Assembly: GCA_034432635.1 (NCBI GenBank)
Contig: DAOUBK010000057.1
Span: forward strand, 1-64,000
Origin: Roseiflexus sp034432635
GTDB taxonomy: Bacteria > Chloroflexota > Chloroflexia > Chloroflexales > Roseiflexaceae
DNA: 64,000 nucleotides
Reading direction: 5' to 3'
In this document: one piece after another, positions 7,231 to 16,188 of the stretch
Numbering within the stretch: position 1 is the first letter of the stretch
Layout of the letters: every line of letters starts with the position of its first letter
The notes under the pieces: model-generated
Told to the model about the DNA's origin: nothing
Database searches by the model: none
Seen by the model: the letters and a program-made list of their open reading frames with translations, nothing else
Made by a program: the position numbers and the translations under genes

Positions 7231-9033
7231 TCAGGATGCTACCACCTTCAACCATGCTTCCAGCTGGCGGATTTGCTCATCGGTTGGCGCTTCGACCGGT
7301 GCGATCGTGAGAGTATCGGGCGGCGCTTCGGTGAGCTGTAGTGGAATGTGGCGGAGATCGTCGCGCCGAAACAGGCTGAACACAACCGTCTGTCCTGGTT
7401 TGCGCTCCGCCAGGCGTGCCTTGAGACGCTCTTCGTCGATACGAATGCCATCGAGGGCGATCAGTTCATCGCCAGCGTAGATCCCGGCAGCTTCACCCGG
7501 TCCGCCTGCCAGAACAACCGATACTTTGAGGCGGCCATGCTCGGTTTTGAGGCGCAACCCGTGCCATCCCGGTGGATGATCCTGTTCTTTTTCGAGCGTA
7601 TGTCCCCATACGAGTTGCAATCCAACCGTCTCGAAGGCGCGCGCATAGTCAAGTTCGCCTGTGCCGGATACAGTGTGCGCCAGGAATGCCCGGTACGCAC
7701 CATCTTCCGCGCCAGCAACGGTTTCGACTGCACGGCAGAAGCCGTCGTCGTCATCGAAACCGGGGCGCTTCACCCGATTGCCGCTGTAGAGGTCGTGCAC
7801 CTGGTCGTCTGCATATTCTGCGTAGAGATAGCGCATCACATCGTCGAGCGAATGTGCGCCGCCGGTGTGCCGTCGGATTTCCAGGTCGAGCAGGAGCGCA
7901 ACCAGGCTCCCTTTCAGATAGTACGAGATGCTACTGTTGGGTCCATTCTCATCGGGACGGTAGAACTTGATCCAGGCATCGAAGCTGCTCTGTTCGAGCG
8001 ATTGCAACGCACGTCCCGGCTGACTCTGCAACAGTTTGATGTCGTCGGCAATCGTTTCGAGATAGCGTTCGCGGCTGATCAACCCGGCGCGCAGCAGGAT
8101 CAGATGATCGTAGTAACTAGTGATGCCTTCCATCACCCATAACTGACGGGTGTAGTTTTCGCGGGTGTAGTCGAACGGTCCTAGCGGTGCGGGGCGAATA
8201 CGCTTGACATTCCAGACGTGGAAGAACTCGTGGGCGGTGAGCGCCAGGAACTTCTCATACGAACGTGCAGGGCGGAATCCCCAGCGATCGACGATATTGG
8301 AAACGCTGTTGCGATGTTCCAGACCACCATACCCGCCATCGACCAGGTGGAGGATGAAGACATAGCGGCGGTATGGCAGGTGACCGAACATGGCACGTGT
8401 GGTTTCAACAATGGTGCGTGTATCAGTCAGTATCTGCTGCTCATCTTCATTACCGCGTCCCCAGAGCGCAATTTCGTGAGGAATGCCATCTACCTCGAAT
8501 GTCAACACACGGTGCGTGCCACACTCGAACGGTGAGTCGGCCAGTTCGTCGTAGTCGTGAGCATAGAACGCGACCCATCCATCGTGTTGCTCCGGTGCCA
8601 GCGCGAGGCCGGTCGTTACCTGCCATCCGGGAGGAGTCTGGACGTAGACCAGGCATGGTTCGTGGGCACGACCGCAGCGGTACATGAAGATGTTAGAAGG
8701 ATTGAAATAGCCGTGTGTATTATCGAGGTGGCTGGTGCGGACACTCAACTCGAACGCATAGACCTGATAGGTGACACGGATGCGCCGGGTGGCGCCGGTT
8801 TCGATGCGCCAGGTGGTTTTGTCGATCTTGCGCCAGGGCAATGGCGCGCCATGCTCGTCGGTTATGGCGAAGGATTGGACATGGCGTGCGTAGTCACGGA
8901 TCAGGTACGATCCCGGTGTCCAGGCAGGAAGCGCCAGATCGAGCGTTGGTTCGTCGATGGGATGGATATCCAGCGCCACATCGTACAGGTGGGTATTGGG
9001 GCGCAACATCGAGATAAAATAGATCATTGTCAT
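7231..9033 (-). CDS. M61 family glycyl aminopeptidase-like protein with PDZ domain
   Basis: 600-residue metallopeptidase of family M61. An N-terminal beta domain (about 1-165) precedes a gluzincin catalytic domain with GGLEH near 236-240, the zinc motif HEFFH at 268-272, and the third ligand region MEGITSYY with Glu302. A C-terminal PDZ-like domain follows (about 490-575: AGGPGEAAGIYAGDEL). These enzymes remove N-terminal Gly/Ala residues. No signal peptide is evident, so a cytoplasmic place is likely. It follows the 638-residue orphan gene by 74 bp on the same strand, so the two may share a transcript. Start at 9033 or the Met two codons later; AGGAG lies about twelve bases upstream. Confidence 0.9.
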   Translation of the reverse strand: MTMIYFISMLRPNTHLYDVALDIHPIDEPTLDLALPAWTPGSYLIRDYARHVQSFAITDEHGAPLPWRKIDKTTWRIETGATRRIRVTYQVYAFELSVRTSHLDNTHGYFNPSNIFMYRCGRAHEPCLVYVQTPPGWQVTTGLALAPEQHDGWVAFYAHDYDELADSPFECGTHRVLTFEVDGIPHEIALWGRGNEDEQQILTDTRTIVETTRAMFGHLPYRRYVFILHLVDGGYGGLEHRNSVSNIVDRWGFRPARSYEKFLALTAHEFFHVWNVKRIRPAPLGPFDYTRENYTRQLWVMEGITSYYDHLILLRAGLISRERYLETIADDIKLLQSQPGRALQSLEQSSFDAWIKFYRPDENGPNSSISYYLKGSLVALLLDLEIRRHTGGAHSLDDVMRYLYAEYADDQVHDLYSGNRVKRPGFDDDDGFCRAVETVAGAEDGAYRAFLAHTVSGTGELDYARAFETVGLQLVWGHTLEKEQDHPPGWHGLRLKTEHGRLKVSVVLAGGPGEAAGIYAGDELIALDGIRIDEERLKARLAERKPGQTVVFSLFRRDDLRHIPLQLTEAPPDTLTIAPVEAPTDEQIRQLEAWLKVVAS

Positions 9034-9107
9034 GGGCGCTGCCTTGCTCCTGTGATGTCAGCGCACAGGAGCGACATCATCATATGCAATCGTGCATGCA
9101 GACGGTT

Positions 9108-11024
9108 TCAGACGGTATACGGAGCAAACAGGCGCACGAACAATCGCTCGAACTGTGGCGAGTCGGCATCGATCCGCTCATAGAGATCGACGACCCGTGC
9201 GGCCTGATCGCGACGACGCCACATCTCGCGTGCAAAGCGATCGTCGATATTGCGTTCTGCACGCAGGAAGGCGTAGAACTGCTTCAGGGACGTGCAGAAT
9301 TCACGCGCTCCGCGCGGCGAACTGCTGGCGACGCGACGAGGGTAGAAAAAGAACAGGCACTCATCGAGGGTCGCGTAGTTGCCTTCGGCGAGCGTCTGTG
9401 CGTAATAGCTGGCCAGGAAATCGGCGTAGATCCACAGATCGCCGGTGCGGCTGGCGGCTGTCGCCTCACTTTTGCCCTGCGCCAGCAGAAACGCATAGAA
9501 ACGCTCCATCAACTCGTGGCTGGCAGCCAGTGCTTCATCACCAGGCGTCGGCTCGTCGTCGGCCTCATCGTCCCAGGCGCTGCTTTCATCGTCCCACTCC
9601 TCCTGGTCGAGCGGCGATATGTCATCATCGGAAATGGCTTCGAGTTCGGGCGCTCCGCCGTTGAAGTCGGAGATGGTTGTATCGGTAGCGACATACGGCA
9701 CGAGTGTTGCAAACAGGTGCGGGTTCTCGGGGAGTATGCGGTGAAAACGCGCTGCCAGGATATGCTGAATCTCTTCATTGCTCTGGGCGCGATGCAGGCG
9801 CTCGATCTCATCAGGGCTGAGTGCCGCCATAAGGCAACGGGCAGCGGCGAGCAGTTCGGGTCGTTCGGCAATGAATTCGCGCAGATCGTCGATCATCGGC
9901 AAATTGTCGTCATCGATGCCCACATCTGCGAACAGGGAGTCGTCCTCATCGAGTATGTCCCACTCACTCTGGTCGTACTCGCCATTGCGCAGATGTTCCT
10001 CTATCTGCTCGATGTAATCCTGGAGGGCATTGATCGGGTCTGGCTGAAGGATTATTGTTTCGCTGGTGCGTGTATCGAAGACAACACGTGCTGTTGATGC
10101 ACGTGGTGCAATGCCATTCCAGATCTCCTGTGCAGCCGCCTCGCGGCGACTCTCCAGCATGTCCCGTTGCAGTGCATCGATTGCGGCCAGCAGTTCGGCG
10201 TCTTGTGCTTCCTGGCTGTGCTTTTCCAGGTCGTCGAAGAGGTCTGTTAGCGAATGATGCACCTGATTGCTGAGGAACATACCGTTGATCAGGCGCAGCC
10301 GACGGTCATTCATCACCAGTTCCTGCCAGGGTCGTCCTGCGTAGGTGGTGCGCCACGCTGCCTGGGCGTAGACCGGCAGCACCGCTTCGGCGGCACTGAT
10401 CGGGAGCGAACGGCTGGACATGACGCGGGCAACGATCCCTTCGAGCAGTTCCTGCTCCTGACGGCGCGCTTCGAGTGAATGAACTGCTGAGTGCGGCTCG
10501 CGTTGCAAACGAAGGGTCAGCGGCGATGCTCGCTCAATCGTCACCAGGATTGTATCACCGTCGAACATGCCTGCCTGATGCATCCAGTCACCAATATTGA
10601 TTGCCGGCTGTTCCATCGGACCGAACAGATCATCGACCCGGGTTATGGCGTCGGAGTGGAACCGGATTGGCGATCCGGCAGCATCCACCAGGACGAAGTC
10701 GGTGCGGTTGAGTGGAACGAATGGGATCAATCGTGCGTGTAGCAGAAGACCGGTGGCCATTTCATGTGGGTCTGGTGCAACCCGGAATTGCAGGCCGGTC
10801 AGTGCAACGCGCAGGGGCAACAATTTGCCTTCGCCGAGCCGCACCCAACCGACCTCGTTCGCCTCGAAGCGGAGACGTTCGCGAATGCTGGCGAGGGGAT
10901 CACGTGCCTGGCTGGGACGCCGGTGCAAGACACGTTCGTAGATTTCACGCTCAGCGACGACATCGTCGTATTCCTCAGCCAGTTCCATAAGAATGCTGGC
11001 GATGGTCGGTTCGCGCTGCGCCAC
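9108..11024 (-). CDS. 638-residue orphan protein, unknown function
   Basis: A long uninterrupted frame with typical local codon use and no recognised family. Residues 1-300 look like a mixed alpha/beta region; about 300-440 is helical with alternating acidic stretches; residues roughly 470-510 form a very acidic low-complexity linker rich in Asp/Glu; the last ~125 residues are helical and aromatic (YADFLASYY, CLFFFYPRR, EFCTSLKQFYAFLRAERN), faintly like the helical core-binding domain of tyrosine recombinases, but no catalytic domain follows. No signal peptide or membrane segment. The M61 peptidase gene lies 74 bp downstream on the same strand. Function unknown. Confidence 0.85.
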   Translation of the reverse strand: MAQREPTIASILMELAEEYDDVVAEREIYERVLHRRPSQARDPLASIRERLRFEANEVGWVRLGEGKLLPLRVALTGLQFRVAPDPHEMATGLLLHARLIPFVPLNRTDFVLVDAAGSPIRFHSDAITRVDDLFGPMEQPAINIGDWMHQAGMFDGDTILVTIERASPLTLRLQREPHSAVHSLEARRQEQELLEGIVARVMSSRSLPISAAEAVLPVYAQAAWRTTYAGRPWQELVMNDRRLRLINGMFLSNQVHHSLTDLFDDLEKHSQEAQDAELLAAIDALQRDMLESRREAAAQEIWNGIAPRASTARVVFDTRTSETIILQPDPINALQDYIEQIEEHLRNGEYDQSEWDILDEDDSLFADVGIDDDNLPMIDDLREFIAERPELLAAARCLMAALSPDEIERLHRAQSNEEIQHILAARFHRILPENPHLFATLVPYVATDTTISDFNGGAPELEAISDDDISPLDQEEWDDESSAWDDEADDEPTPGDEALAASHELMERFYAFLLAQGKSEATAASRTGDLWIYADFLASYYAQTLAEGNYATLDECLFFFYPRRVASSSPRGAREFCTSLKQFYAFLRAERNIDDRFAREMWRRRDQAARVVDLYERIDADSPQFERLFVRLFAPYTV

Positions 11025-11133
11025 GGTCGGAATGCTCCTGTCATGCAGTTATCTGGTGCAATTATAGCACAGTCAGGGGGAGACGGTGGATTAAGGATTG
11101 CATCGTGTGATCTGGATCTGGTTTTCGTTGCGC

Positions 11134-11162
11134 TTGACAGTCTGGGCCATCACGGGTATAGT
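11134..11162 (+). promoter_or_regulatory. Promoter of the thr leader and thrC-lysC-asd
   Basis: A perfect -35 TTGACA (11134-11139), a 17-base spacer and -10 TATAGT (11157-11162) place the transcript start near 11169, about 29 bases before the leader-peptide ATG. Confidence 0.85.
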
Positions 11163-11197
11163 AGCCTCGTCAACGAACAGGAATACCGGCCACTGAT

Positions 11198-11290
11198 ATG
11201 CGTTCAGCTTCCTGCACAACAACAACCACGACGATGACCCCGACTACTACGCGCGGGATGATTCGTCGTGGGAGGGTTTCCGGGCGCTGA
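11198..11290 (+). CDS. thrL: Threonine-rich attenuator leader peptide
   Basis: A 30-residue frame, ATG at 11198 to TGA at 11288-11290, contains ten Thr codons, six of them consecutive (ACA ACA ACA ACC ACG ACG), then four more within six codons. Such a peptide senses charged tRNA-Thr: ribosomes stall on the Thr run when threonine is short. An AGGA about 14 bases upstream is a weak ribosome site. Within it, CCACGACGA (11226-11234) pairs perfectly with TCGTCGTGG (11263-11271) to form the 9-bp pause stem. It lies between a strong promoter and the terminator before thrC. Although analogous to enterobacterial thrL, the sequence is unrelated as far as I can see. Confidence 0.85.
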   Translation: MRSASCTTTTTTMTPTTTRGMIRRGRVSGR

Positions 11291-11339
11291 CAGCCGGATC
11301 GCGATGGACGCCCCCTCCTGCACAAGGACGGGGGCTTTT
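11271..11339 (+). terminator. Attenuator: antiterminator and terminator upstream of thrC
   Basis: The terminator hairpin pairs GCCCCC-TCCT (11310-11319) with AGGA-C-GGGGGC (11325-11335), followed by TTTT (11336-11339). GGAGGG at 11271-11276, at the 3' side of the pause stem, can instead pair with CCCTCC at 11313-11318, which would break the terminator. Logic: a ribosome stalled on Thr codons covers 11226-11234, frees the GGAGGG side and allows read-through into thrC. Pairings are read directly from sequence; the switching is inferred from classical attenuation. Confidence 0.82.
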
Positions 11340-11368
11340 CTATTTTCTATTCACAGACGGAGGAAGGC

Positions 11369-12409
11369 ATGCTGTTCGAACGCTATGGCGCATTTCTGCC
11401 ATTGACCGGGCAAACCCCGCGTCTCAGCCTTGGCGAGGGCGACACGCCGCTGATAGCAGCACCCCGCCTGGCGCGCTCTATCGGTGTGCGTGAGTTGTAC
11501 CTGAAGTACGAAGGCGCCAACCCGACTGGATCGTTCAAGGATCGCGGGATGGTGGTGGCAGTTGCCAAAGCCATCGAAGCCGGCGCGACCTCGGTCATCT
11601 GCGCTTCGACCGGCAATACCTCGGCAAGTGCAGCGGCATATGCAGCGCATGCCGGTATTGAGTCCATCGTTGTTGTGCCTGCCGGAAAGATTGCCCTGGG
11701 CAAACTGGCGCAGGCGTTGATGTATGGCGCCCGGTTGCTAGTGATCGAGGGAAACTTCGACGAAGCGCTGCATATTGTGCGCGATCTGGCGCAGAAGTTC
11801 CCGGTGACGCTGGTCAACTCCGTCAATCCGCATCGCCTCGAAGGGCAGGCGACCGCAGCCTACGAGATCTGCGATACGCTGGGTGGTCCGCCTGATGCGC
11901 TCTGTCTGCCGGTTGGCAATGCGGGCAATATCACTGCGTACTGGATGGGATTCCGCCGGTATTACGAAGCGGGCAGGATCAATCGCTTGCCGAAAATGTT
12001 TGGCTTTCAGGCGGAAGGTGCAGCGCCGATTGTACGCGGTGCTCCGGTGGAATGTCCTGAGACGCTCGCAACTGCGATCCGGATCGGCAATCCGGCGAGC
12101 TGGTGTTACGCGCTCGATGCGCGTGATCAGTCGGGAGGATTGATCGATGCCGTGAGCGATGAGCAGATCCTGTACAGCTGGCGTGACCTGGCGCGCCTGG
12201 AGGGGGTATTTGCAGAGCCGGCATCGGCAGCCGGTGTCGCCGGGTTGCGCAAAATAGTTGCGGAGGGGCGCGCCGATCCGGATGCGCGCTATGTGGCAGT
12301 ACTCACCGGTCACGGGTTGAAGGATCCCGGACTGGCAGTAGAGCAGTTCGATGTGCCTCAGCCGGTGCCGGCAGATATAAACGCCATTCTCCGATGGTTG
12401 GGCTGGTAG
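11369..12409 (+). CDS. thrC: Threonine synthase
   Basis: 346-residue PLP enzyme that converts O-phosphohomoserine to threonine, the last step of the pathway. The PLP lysine is Lys57 in GSFKDRG; a glycine-rich phosphate loop follows (PVGNAGN near 180). Length fits the short, bacterial/archaeal type. GGAGGAA lies just before the ATG. It is the first structural gene after the Thr attenuator, with lysC and asd downstream on the same transcript, which matches end-product control by threonine. No homoserine dehydrogenase or homoserine kinase gene is in the window. Confidence 0.94.
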   Translation: MLFERYGAFLPLTGQTPRLSLGEGDTPLIAAPRLARSIGVRELYLKYEGANPTGSFKDRGMVVAVAKAIEAGATSVICASTGNTSASAAAYAAHAGIESIVVVPAGKIALGKLAQALMYGARLLVIEGNFDEALHIVRDLAQKFPVTLVNSVNPHRLEGQATAAYEICDTLGGPPDALCLPVGNAGNITAYWMGFRRYYEAGRINRLPKMFGFQAEGAAPIVRGAPVECPETLATAIRIGNPASWCYALDARDQSGGLIDAVSDEQILYSWRDLARLEGVFAEPASAAGVAGLRKIVAEGRADPDARYVAVLTGHGLKDPGLAVEQFDVPQPVPADINAILRWLGW

Positions 12410-12426
12410 TGCAAGGAGGGTTCACA

Positions 12427-13830
12427 ATGCCGTTGCTGGTGATGAAGTTTGGTGGCACGTCGGTTGGTGACGCGGCTGCGATTCAGGCGGTGGCTGCAAT
12501 CACCGAAGCGCAACGTGCTGTCTGGGGACGTGTGGTGCTGGTGGTCTCCGCAATGAGTGGTGTGACCGATATGCTGATCCGTGGCGCGACAACCGCTGCG
12601 TCCAGTGACAGGCAAACATTTCGCGATCTGGATCGGATGCTGCGCGAAAAGCACGCTGCTACGCTGGCGGAACTTGTGCCCGATGAGCATGAACGCACCG
12701 ATGTCGGCGATCAGGTTGCGCGCCTGATCGATGAGTTCAGCATCCTGTGTCATAGCGTCGCTGTTCTCGGTGAACTGTCGCCGCGTGCGATCGATGCAAT
12801 TGCGAGTCTTGGCGAACGTATGAGTGTGCGGGTGGTGGCTGCGGCGCTACGGGCGCGGGGAATTCCCGCCGAAGCGCTCGATGCTTCCGAATTCGTCGTG
12901 ACGACTGCACACTTCGGCGACGCGCGCCCATTGCCGGAGATGACGCGCGACCGCACCCGTGCCCGGATCCTGCCGCTGCTCGACAGTGGTATCGTGCCGG
13001 TCATCACCGGTTTTATCGGTGCGACCGAACAAGGGGTGACAACCACCCTGGGGCGCGGTGGGAGCGATTACAGCGGCGCGATCATCGGTGCGGCGCTCGA
13101 TGCCGATGAGGTCGATATCTACACCGACGTCGATGGCGTGATGACCACCGACCCGCGTCTGGCGCCAGATGCCCGCGTGATACCGGTTATCTCGTATGCC
13201 GAGATGGGCGAACTGGCATATTTCGGCGCGAAGGTGCTGCATCCGCGCACTATTCGCCCAATCGTCGAACGTGGTATTCCGCTGCGTGTACGCAATACGT
13301 TCAATCCGTCTCACCCCGGTACGCTGGTTGTTCAGGATGTTGAGTCGCAGGGTCAGACGGTTAAGGCAGTTACCGCCATCCGCAATCTGAGTCTCGTCAC
13401 TGTCGAGGGGCGCGGCATGATTGGTGTTCCCGGCGTTGCTGCGCGCACCTTTAGCGCAGTCGCCAGTGTTGGCGCGAACGTGCTTATGATCTCACAGGCA
13501 TCGTCGGAACAGAGTATCTGCTTCGTTGTACCATCCAGTACCGTCTCCCAGGTCACCTACGCGCTTGAGCACAACCTGGCGCTGGAACTGGCACGCCGTG
13601 ATATTGATCGGATCTGGGCGCGTGATGATGTCGCAATTGTGACCGCAGTTGGCGCAGGCATGCGTGATACGCCGGGAGTTGCAGCGCGTGTCTTTGGCGC
13701 GCTTGCCGACAGTCAGATCAACGTGATTGCGATTGCGCAGGGGTCGTCCGAATGTTCGATCAGCACTGTCGTTGCTGCGGCGGACTGTGATGCCGCTGTG
13801 CGTGCTGTGCATCGTCTGACGGGAGTATGA
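12427..13830 (+). CDS. lysC: Aspartate kinase
   Basis: 467-residue aspartokinase, first enzyme of the aspartate family pathway (aspartate to aspartyl phosphate). The KFGGTSV motif stands at residues 7-13; GRGGSDYS near 210 belongs to the kinase domain; two ACT domains occupy about 315-467 and should bind the feedback amino acid (Lys or Thr). The start at 12427 is chosen over an in-frame start eleven codons upstream because AAGGAGGG lies directly before it. It follows thrC by 17 bp. Monofunctional: no homoserine dehydrogenase domain. With Thr attenuation upstream, a Thr-responsive isozyme is plausible. Confidence 0.94.
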   Translation: MPLLVMKFGGTSVGDAAAIQAVAAITEAQRAVWGRVVLVVSAMSGVTDMLIRGATTAASSDRQTFRDLDRMLREKHAATLAELVPDEHERTDVGDQVARLIDEFSILCHSVAVLGELSPRAIDAIASLGERMSVRVVAAALRARGIPAEALDASEFVVTTAHFGDARPLPEMTRDRTRARILPLLDSGIVPVITGFIGATEQGVTTTLGRGGSDYSGAIIGAALDADEVDIYTDVDGVMTTDPRLAPDARVIPVISYAEMGELAYFGAKVLHPRTIRPIVERGIPLRVRNTFNPSHPGTLVVQDVESQGQTVKAVTAIRNLSLVTVEGRGMIGVPGVAARTFSAVASVGANVLMISQASSEQSICFVVPSSTVSQVTYALEHNLALELARRDIDRIWARDDVAIVTAVGAGMRDTPGVAARVFGALADSQINVIAIAQGSSECSISTVVAAADCDAAVRAVHRLTGV

Positions 13831-13853
13831 AGCATAACGGAAGGAGCACAGGT

Positions 13854-14912
13854 ATGATTCACAAACGATTGCCGGTTGCTATTCTCGGCGCTACGGGCGC
13901 TGTTGGTCAACGGATGGTGCAGCTTCTGGCGGATCACCCCTGGTTCGAGATTGCGGTATTGACCGGTTCGGACCGGACGATAGGGCGTCCCTATGGCGAA
14001 CTGGTGCGCTGGATACTCGACACGCCGATTCCGGAACGGGTAGCCGGGATGATCGTTCAGCCGACCGAGGTGGTGGCTGATGTTGCGATTGCACTTTCGG
14101 CGCTACCGACGGATGTGGCGCGCACGGCGGAACCGCTCTGGGCAGCGCGTACTGCTGTCTGCTCGAATGCGTCTGCCTATCGCGCAGTCGCCGATGTGCC
14201 GCTGATTATCCCGGAGGTCAATCCGGATCAACTGGCGCTGATCGAACGTCAACGTGCCGAACGCGGCTGGCAGGGATGCCTAGTGACCAACCCGAACTGT
14301 GCGACGATCAGCGCCGTGATGCCGCTGAAGCCGCTCCACGATGCATTTGGCTTGCAGAAGGCGCACATTAGCACGCTTCAGGCGGTGTCTGGCGCCGGGT
14401 ATCCCGGTGTGGCGTCGCTCGACATTATTGACAATATCATCCCGAATATCGCCGATGGCGGTGAAGAGGCGAAGATTGAGTCTGAGCCGCGCAAATTGCT
14501 GGGCAGAGTCGTGGAAGGTCAGGTGATCGAAGCGCAGATCGCCATCAGCGCACAGGTGACCCGTGTTCCGATCATCGATGGACATACAGCGCTGATCGCG
14601 GCATCGTTCGCCCAGAAACCATCGCCGGAAGAGGCGCTGGCGGTGCTGGAAGCGTTCACGCCGCCTGAGATTGTGCGTCACCTGCCCAGCTCACCGGAAC
14701 GCGCACTCATCATTCACCGTGCTGGCGACCGTCCACAACCGCGTCGTGACCGCGACGCCGGGCGTGGCATGAGCGCCAGCGTGGGGCGGGTGCGCGCCTG
14801 CCCGGTGCTGGATGTGCGCATGGTTGCGCTGTCGCACAATACCATTCGGGGCGCAGCTGGCGGCGCCATTCTCAATGCCGAGTTGCTCGTCGCAAGCGGA
14901 ATAGTGTCGTGA
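13854..14912 (+). CDS. asd: Aspartate-semialdehyde dehydrogenase
   Basis: 352-residue NADP-dependent enzyme reducing aspartyl phosphate to the semialdehyde, the product of the preceding lysC step. N-terminal dinucleotide motif GATGAVGQ at 12-19; catalytic Cys149 in TNPNCAT; His within the EGH/DGH region near the C-terminal half. NPNC (rather than the Gram-negative form) and length fit the archaeal/fungal-like long branch. Start at 13854 is favoured by GGAAGGAGC upstream; an in-frame ATG nine codons earlier overlaps the lysC stop but has no good ribosome site. Last gene of the thr attenuator operon. Confidence 0.93.
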   Translation: MIHKRLPVAILGATGAVGQRMVQLLADHPWFEIAVLTGSDRTIGRPYGELVRWILDTPIPERVAGMIVQPTEVVADVAIALSALPTDVARTAEPLWAARTAVCSNASAYRAVADVPLIIPEVNPDQLALIERQRAERGWQGCLVTNPNCATISAVMPLKPLHDAFGLQKAHISTLQAVSGAGYPGVASLDIIDNIIPNIADGGEEAKIESEPRKLLGRVVEGQVIEAQIAISAQVTRVPIIDGHTALIAASFAQKPSPEEALAVLEAFTPPEIVRHLPSSPERALIIHRAGDRPQPRRDRDAGRGMSASVGRVRACPVLDVRMVALSHNTIRGAAGGAILNAELLVASGIVS

Positions 14913-15195
14913 GCGGGGTTCATACCTGGAAGGGTTGGACGCTCTCGCTCCCTGGCAACCGGAGCGGATGAGGAACGTATACCTCTGCGCTGCGCGTGAC
15001 CCGTAGCGTGAGGCCATCGCTCCACCCGGTGGGAGTGAAGCAAAGGAGGGGCGACCGATCTCGATGGTCGTCACGCAGGCCAGTCCGGCGTGTAAGCATC
15101 CACGGACAGGTGCGATGGATGTGTCGGCAGGGAGGGGCGCACGGCGGTGCGCCCCTGCTCCCGGCAGGTTGCGATGCTTGCTGTCAGGAGGCGCG
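14913..15195 (+). other. Structured leader or RNA element before the methyltransferase gene
   Basis: 283 bp without a credible gene. Several stems are readable: CGCTCC/GGAGCG around CTGGCAACC (about 14945-14966), CGACC/GGTCG around 15052-15070, and a perfect 10-bp hairpin AGGGGCGCAC-GGCG-GTGCGCCCCT at 15137-15160. No T-run follows the last, so it is not a standard terminator. I could not match the segment to a riboswitch class I know (SAM, TPP, FMN, GEMM, ykkC, ZTP and T-box patterns were considered). Confidence 0.45.
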
Positions 15196-16068
15196 ATGGG
15201 TAGTGATATCTGGGGTGCGTGGCTGCTGCATCGGCGTTTTGGCGGCGACGCACGGCGTATGCAGATGGTTCTGGATTTCTTGCGACCGGTGCGGGATAAG
15301 GTGCTGTACAACGCGCGCCTTGCCGAAGGCGAAACTGTGCTCGACGTCGGGTGCGGCGACGGGTTGATCGGGTTTGGCGCACTGGAGAAGATTGCAAGCG
15401 GAACCGTCATCCTGAGTGACATTTCACAGGACGTGCTGGAACACGTGCAGTCGCTGGCGCGCGACATGGGGCTTCTGGATCGCTGCCGGTTTGTGCTTGC
15501 TCCGGCAGAGGATCTCGCGGTGCTAGATGATGCCTCGGTGGACGTGGTTGCCCTGCGTTCGGTCCTGATCTATGTTGCGGTGAAGCAGCAGGCGTTTCGA
15601 GAGTTCTATCGCGTGCTCCGACCAGGCGGACGATTGTCGCTCTTTGAGCCGATCAATCGGTTTGGGGTTGCTGCGTCCGATCAACCTCACATGTTTGCCG
15701 GGTATGATGTGACGCCGGTGATGGATGTTGCGCAGAAGCTCAGGGCGGTCTATCGTCGTATGCAGCCGGTTGACAGCGATCCGATGTTGAACTTCGATGA
15801 GCGTGATCTTATTGCATATGCGGAACAGGCGGGGTTCAGGGAAATTCATCTCGAGTTGCAGGTAGACATTGCTCCACCTGAAGAGGACGACTGGAACGCC
15901 TTCATCCGCACAGCCGACAACCCCAAAATCCCGTCCATCGAGGAAGCAATGCGAGAGGCACTGACGCTCGCTGAGATGGAAAGGTTTATCGCCTGTTTGC
16001 GCCCGCTTGTCGAAGCGCGGCAGGGCATCCATCGGAGGGTGGTGGCGTACCTGTGGGCGGTGAAATAA
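15196..16068 (+). CDS. Class I SAM-dependent methyltransferase
   Basis: 290-residue methyltransferase. Motif I VLDVGCGDG near residues 50-58 binds the SAM glycine loop; the acidic end of strand 2 (LSDIS) and the strand 4 region (VDVVALRSV) follow, then VLRPGGRLSLFEP typical of UbiE/Methyltransf_11 types. The C-terminal ~110 residues are variable and carry no extra Cys motif, so arsenite methyltransferase is unlikely. Start at 15196 is set by AGGAGG five bases upstream; longer in-frame starts run through the structured leader. Substrate unknown. Confidence 0.85.
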   Translation: MGSDIWGAWLLHRRFGGDARRMQMVLDFLRPVRDKVLYNARLAEGETVLDVGCGDGLIGFGALEKIASGTVILSDISQDVLEHVQSLARDMGLLDRCRFVLAPAEDLAVLDDASVDVVALRSVLIYVAVKQQAFREFYRVLRPGGRLSLFEPINRFGVAASDQPHMFAGYDVTPVMDVAQKLRAVYRRMQPVDSDPMLNFDERDLIAYAEQAGFREIHLELQVDIAPPEEDDWNAFIRTADNPKIPSIEEAMREALTLAEMERFIACLRPLVEARQGIHRRVVAYLWAVK

Positions 16069-16188
16069 GGCACGGAGAAAGAGATTTTCCCACTGCGATC
16101 ATTGTTGTCTTGCCGGGAATGCTGCTGATCGTGGTGCGATCGGTGCCCCGCGATCGGGACGTGCGGGATGCCGCTGCGCTATGCGCCT

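Noticed and set aside
14930..15010. SAM-I type riboswitch suggested by CTGGCAACC
   Set aside because: The remaining conserved S-box elements (AGAG, kink-turn, GG..CC core) are absent; recorded only as an unknown structured leader.
15064..15195. N-terminal extension of the methyltransferase
   Set aside because: Would translate through hairpin DNA into a Cys/Arg-rich stretch; AGGAGG just before 15196 marks the true start.
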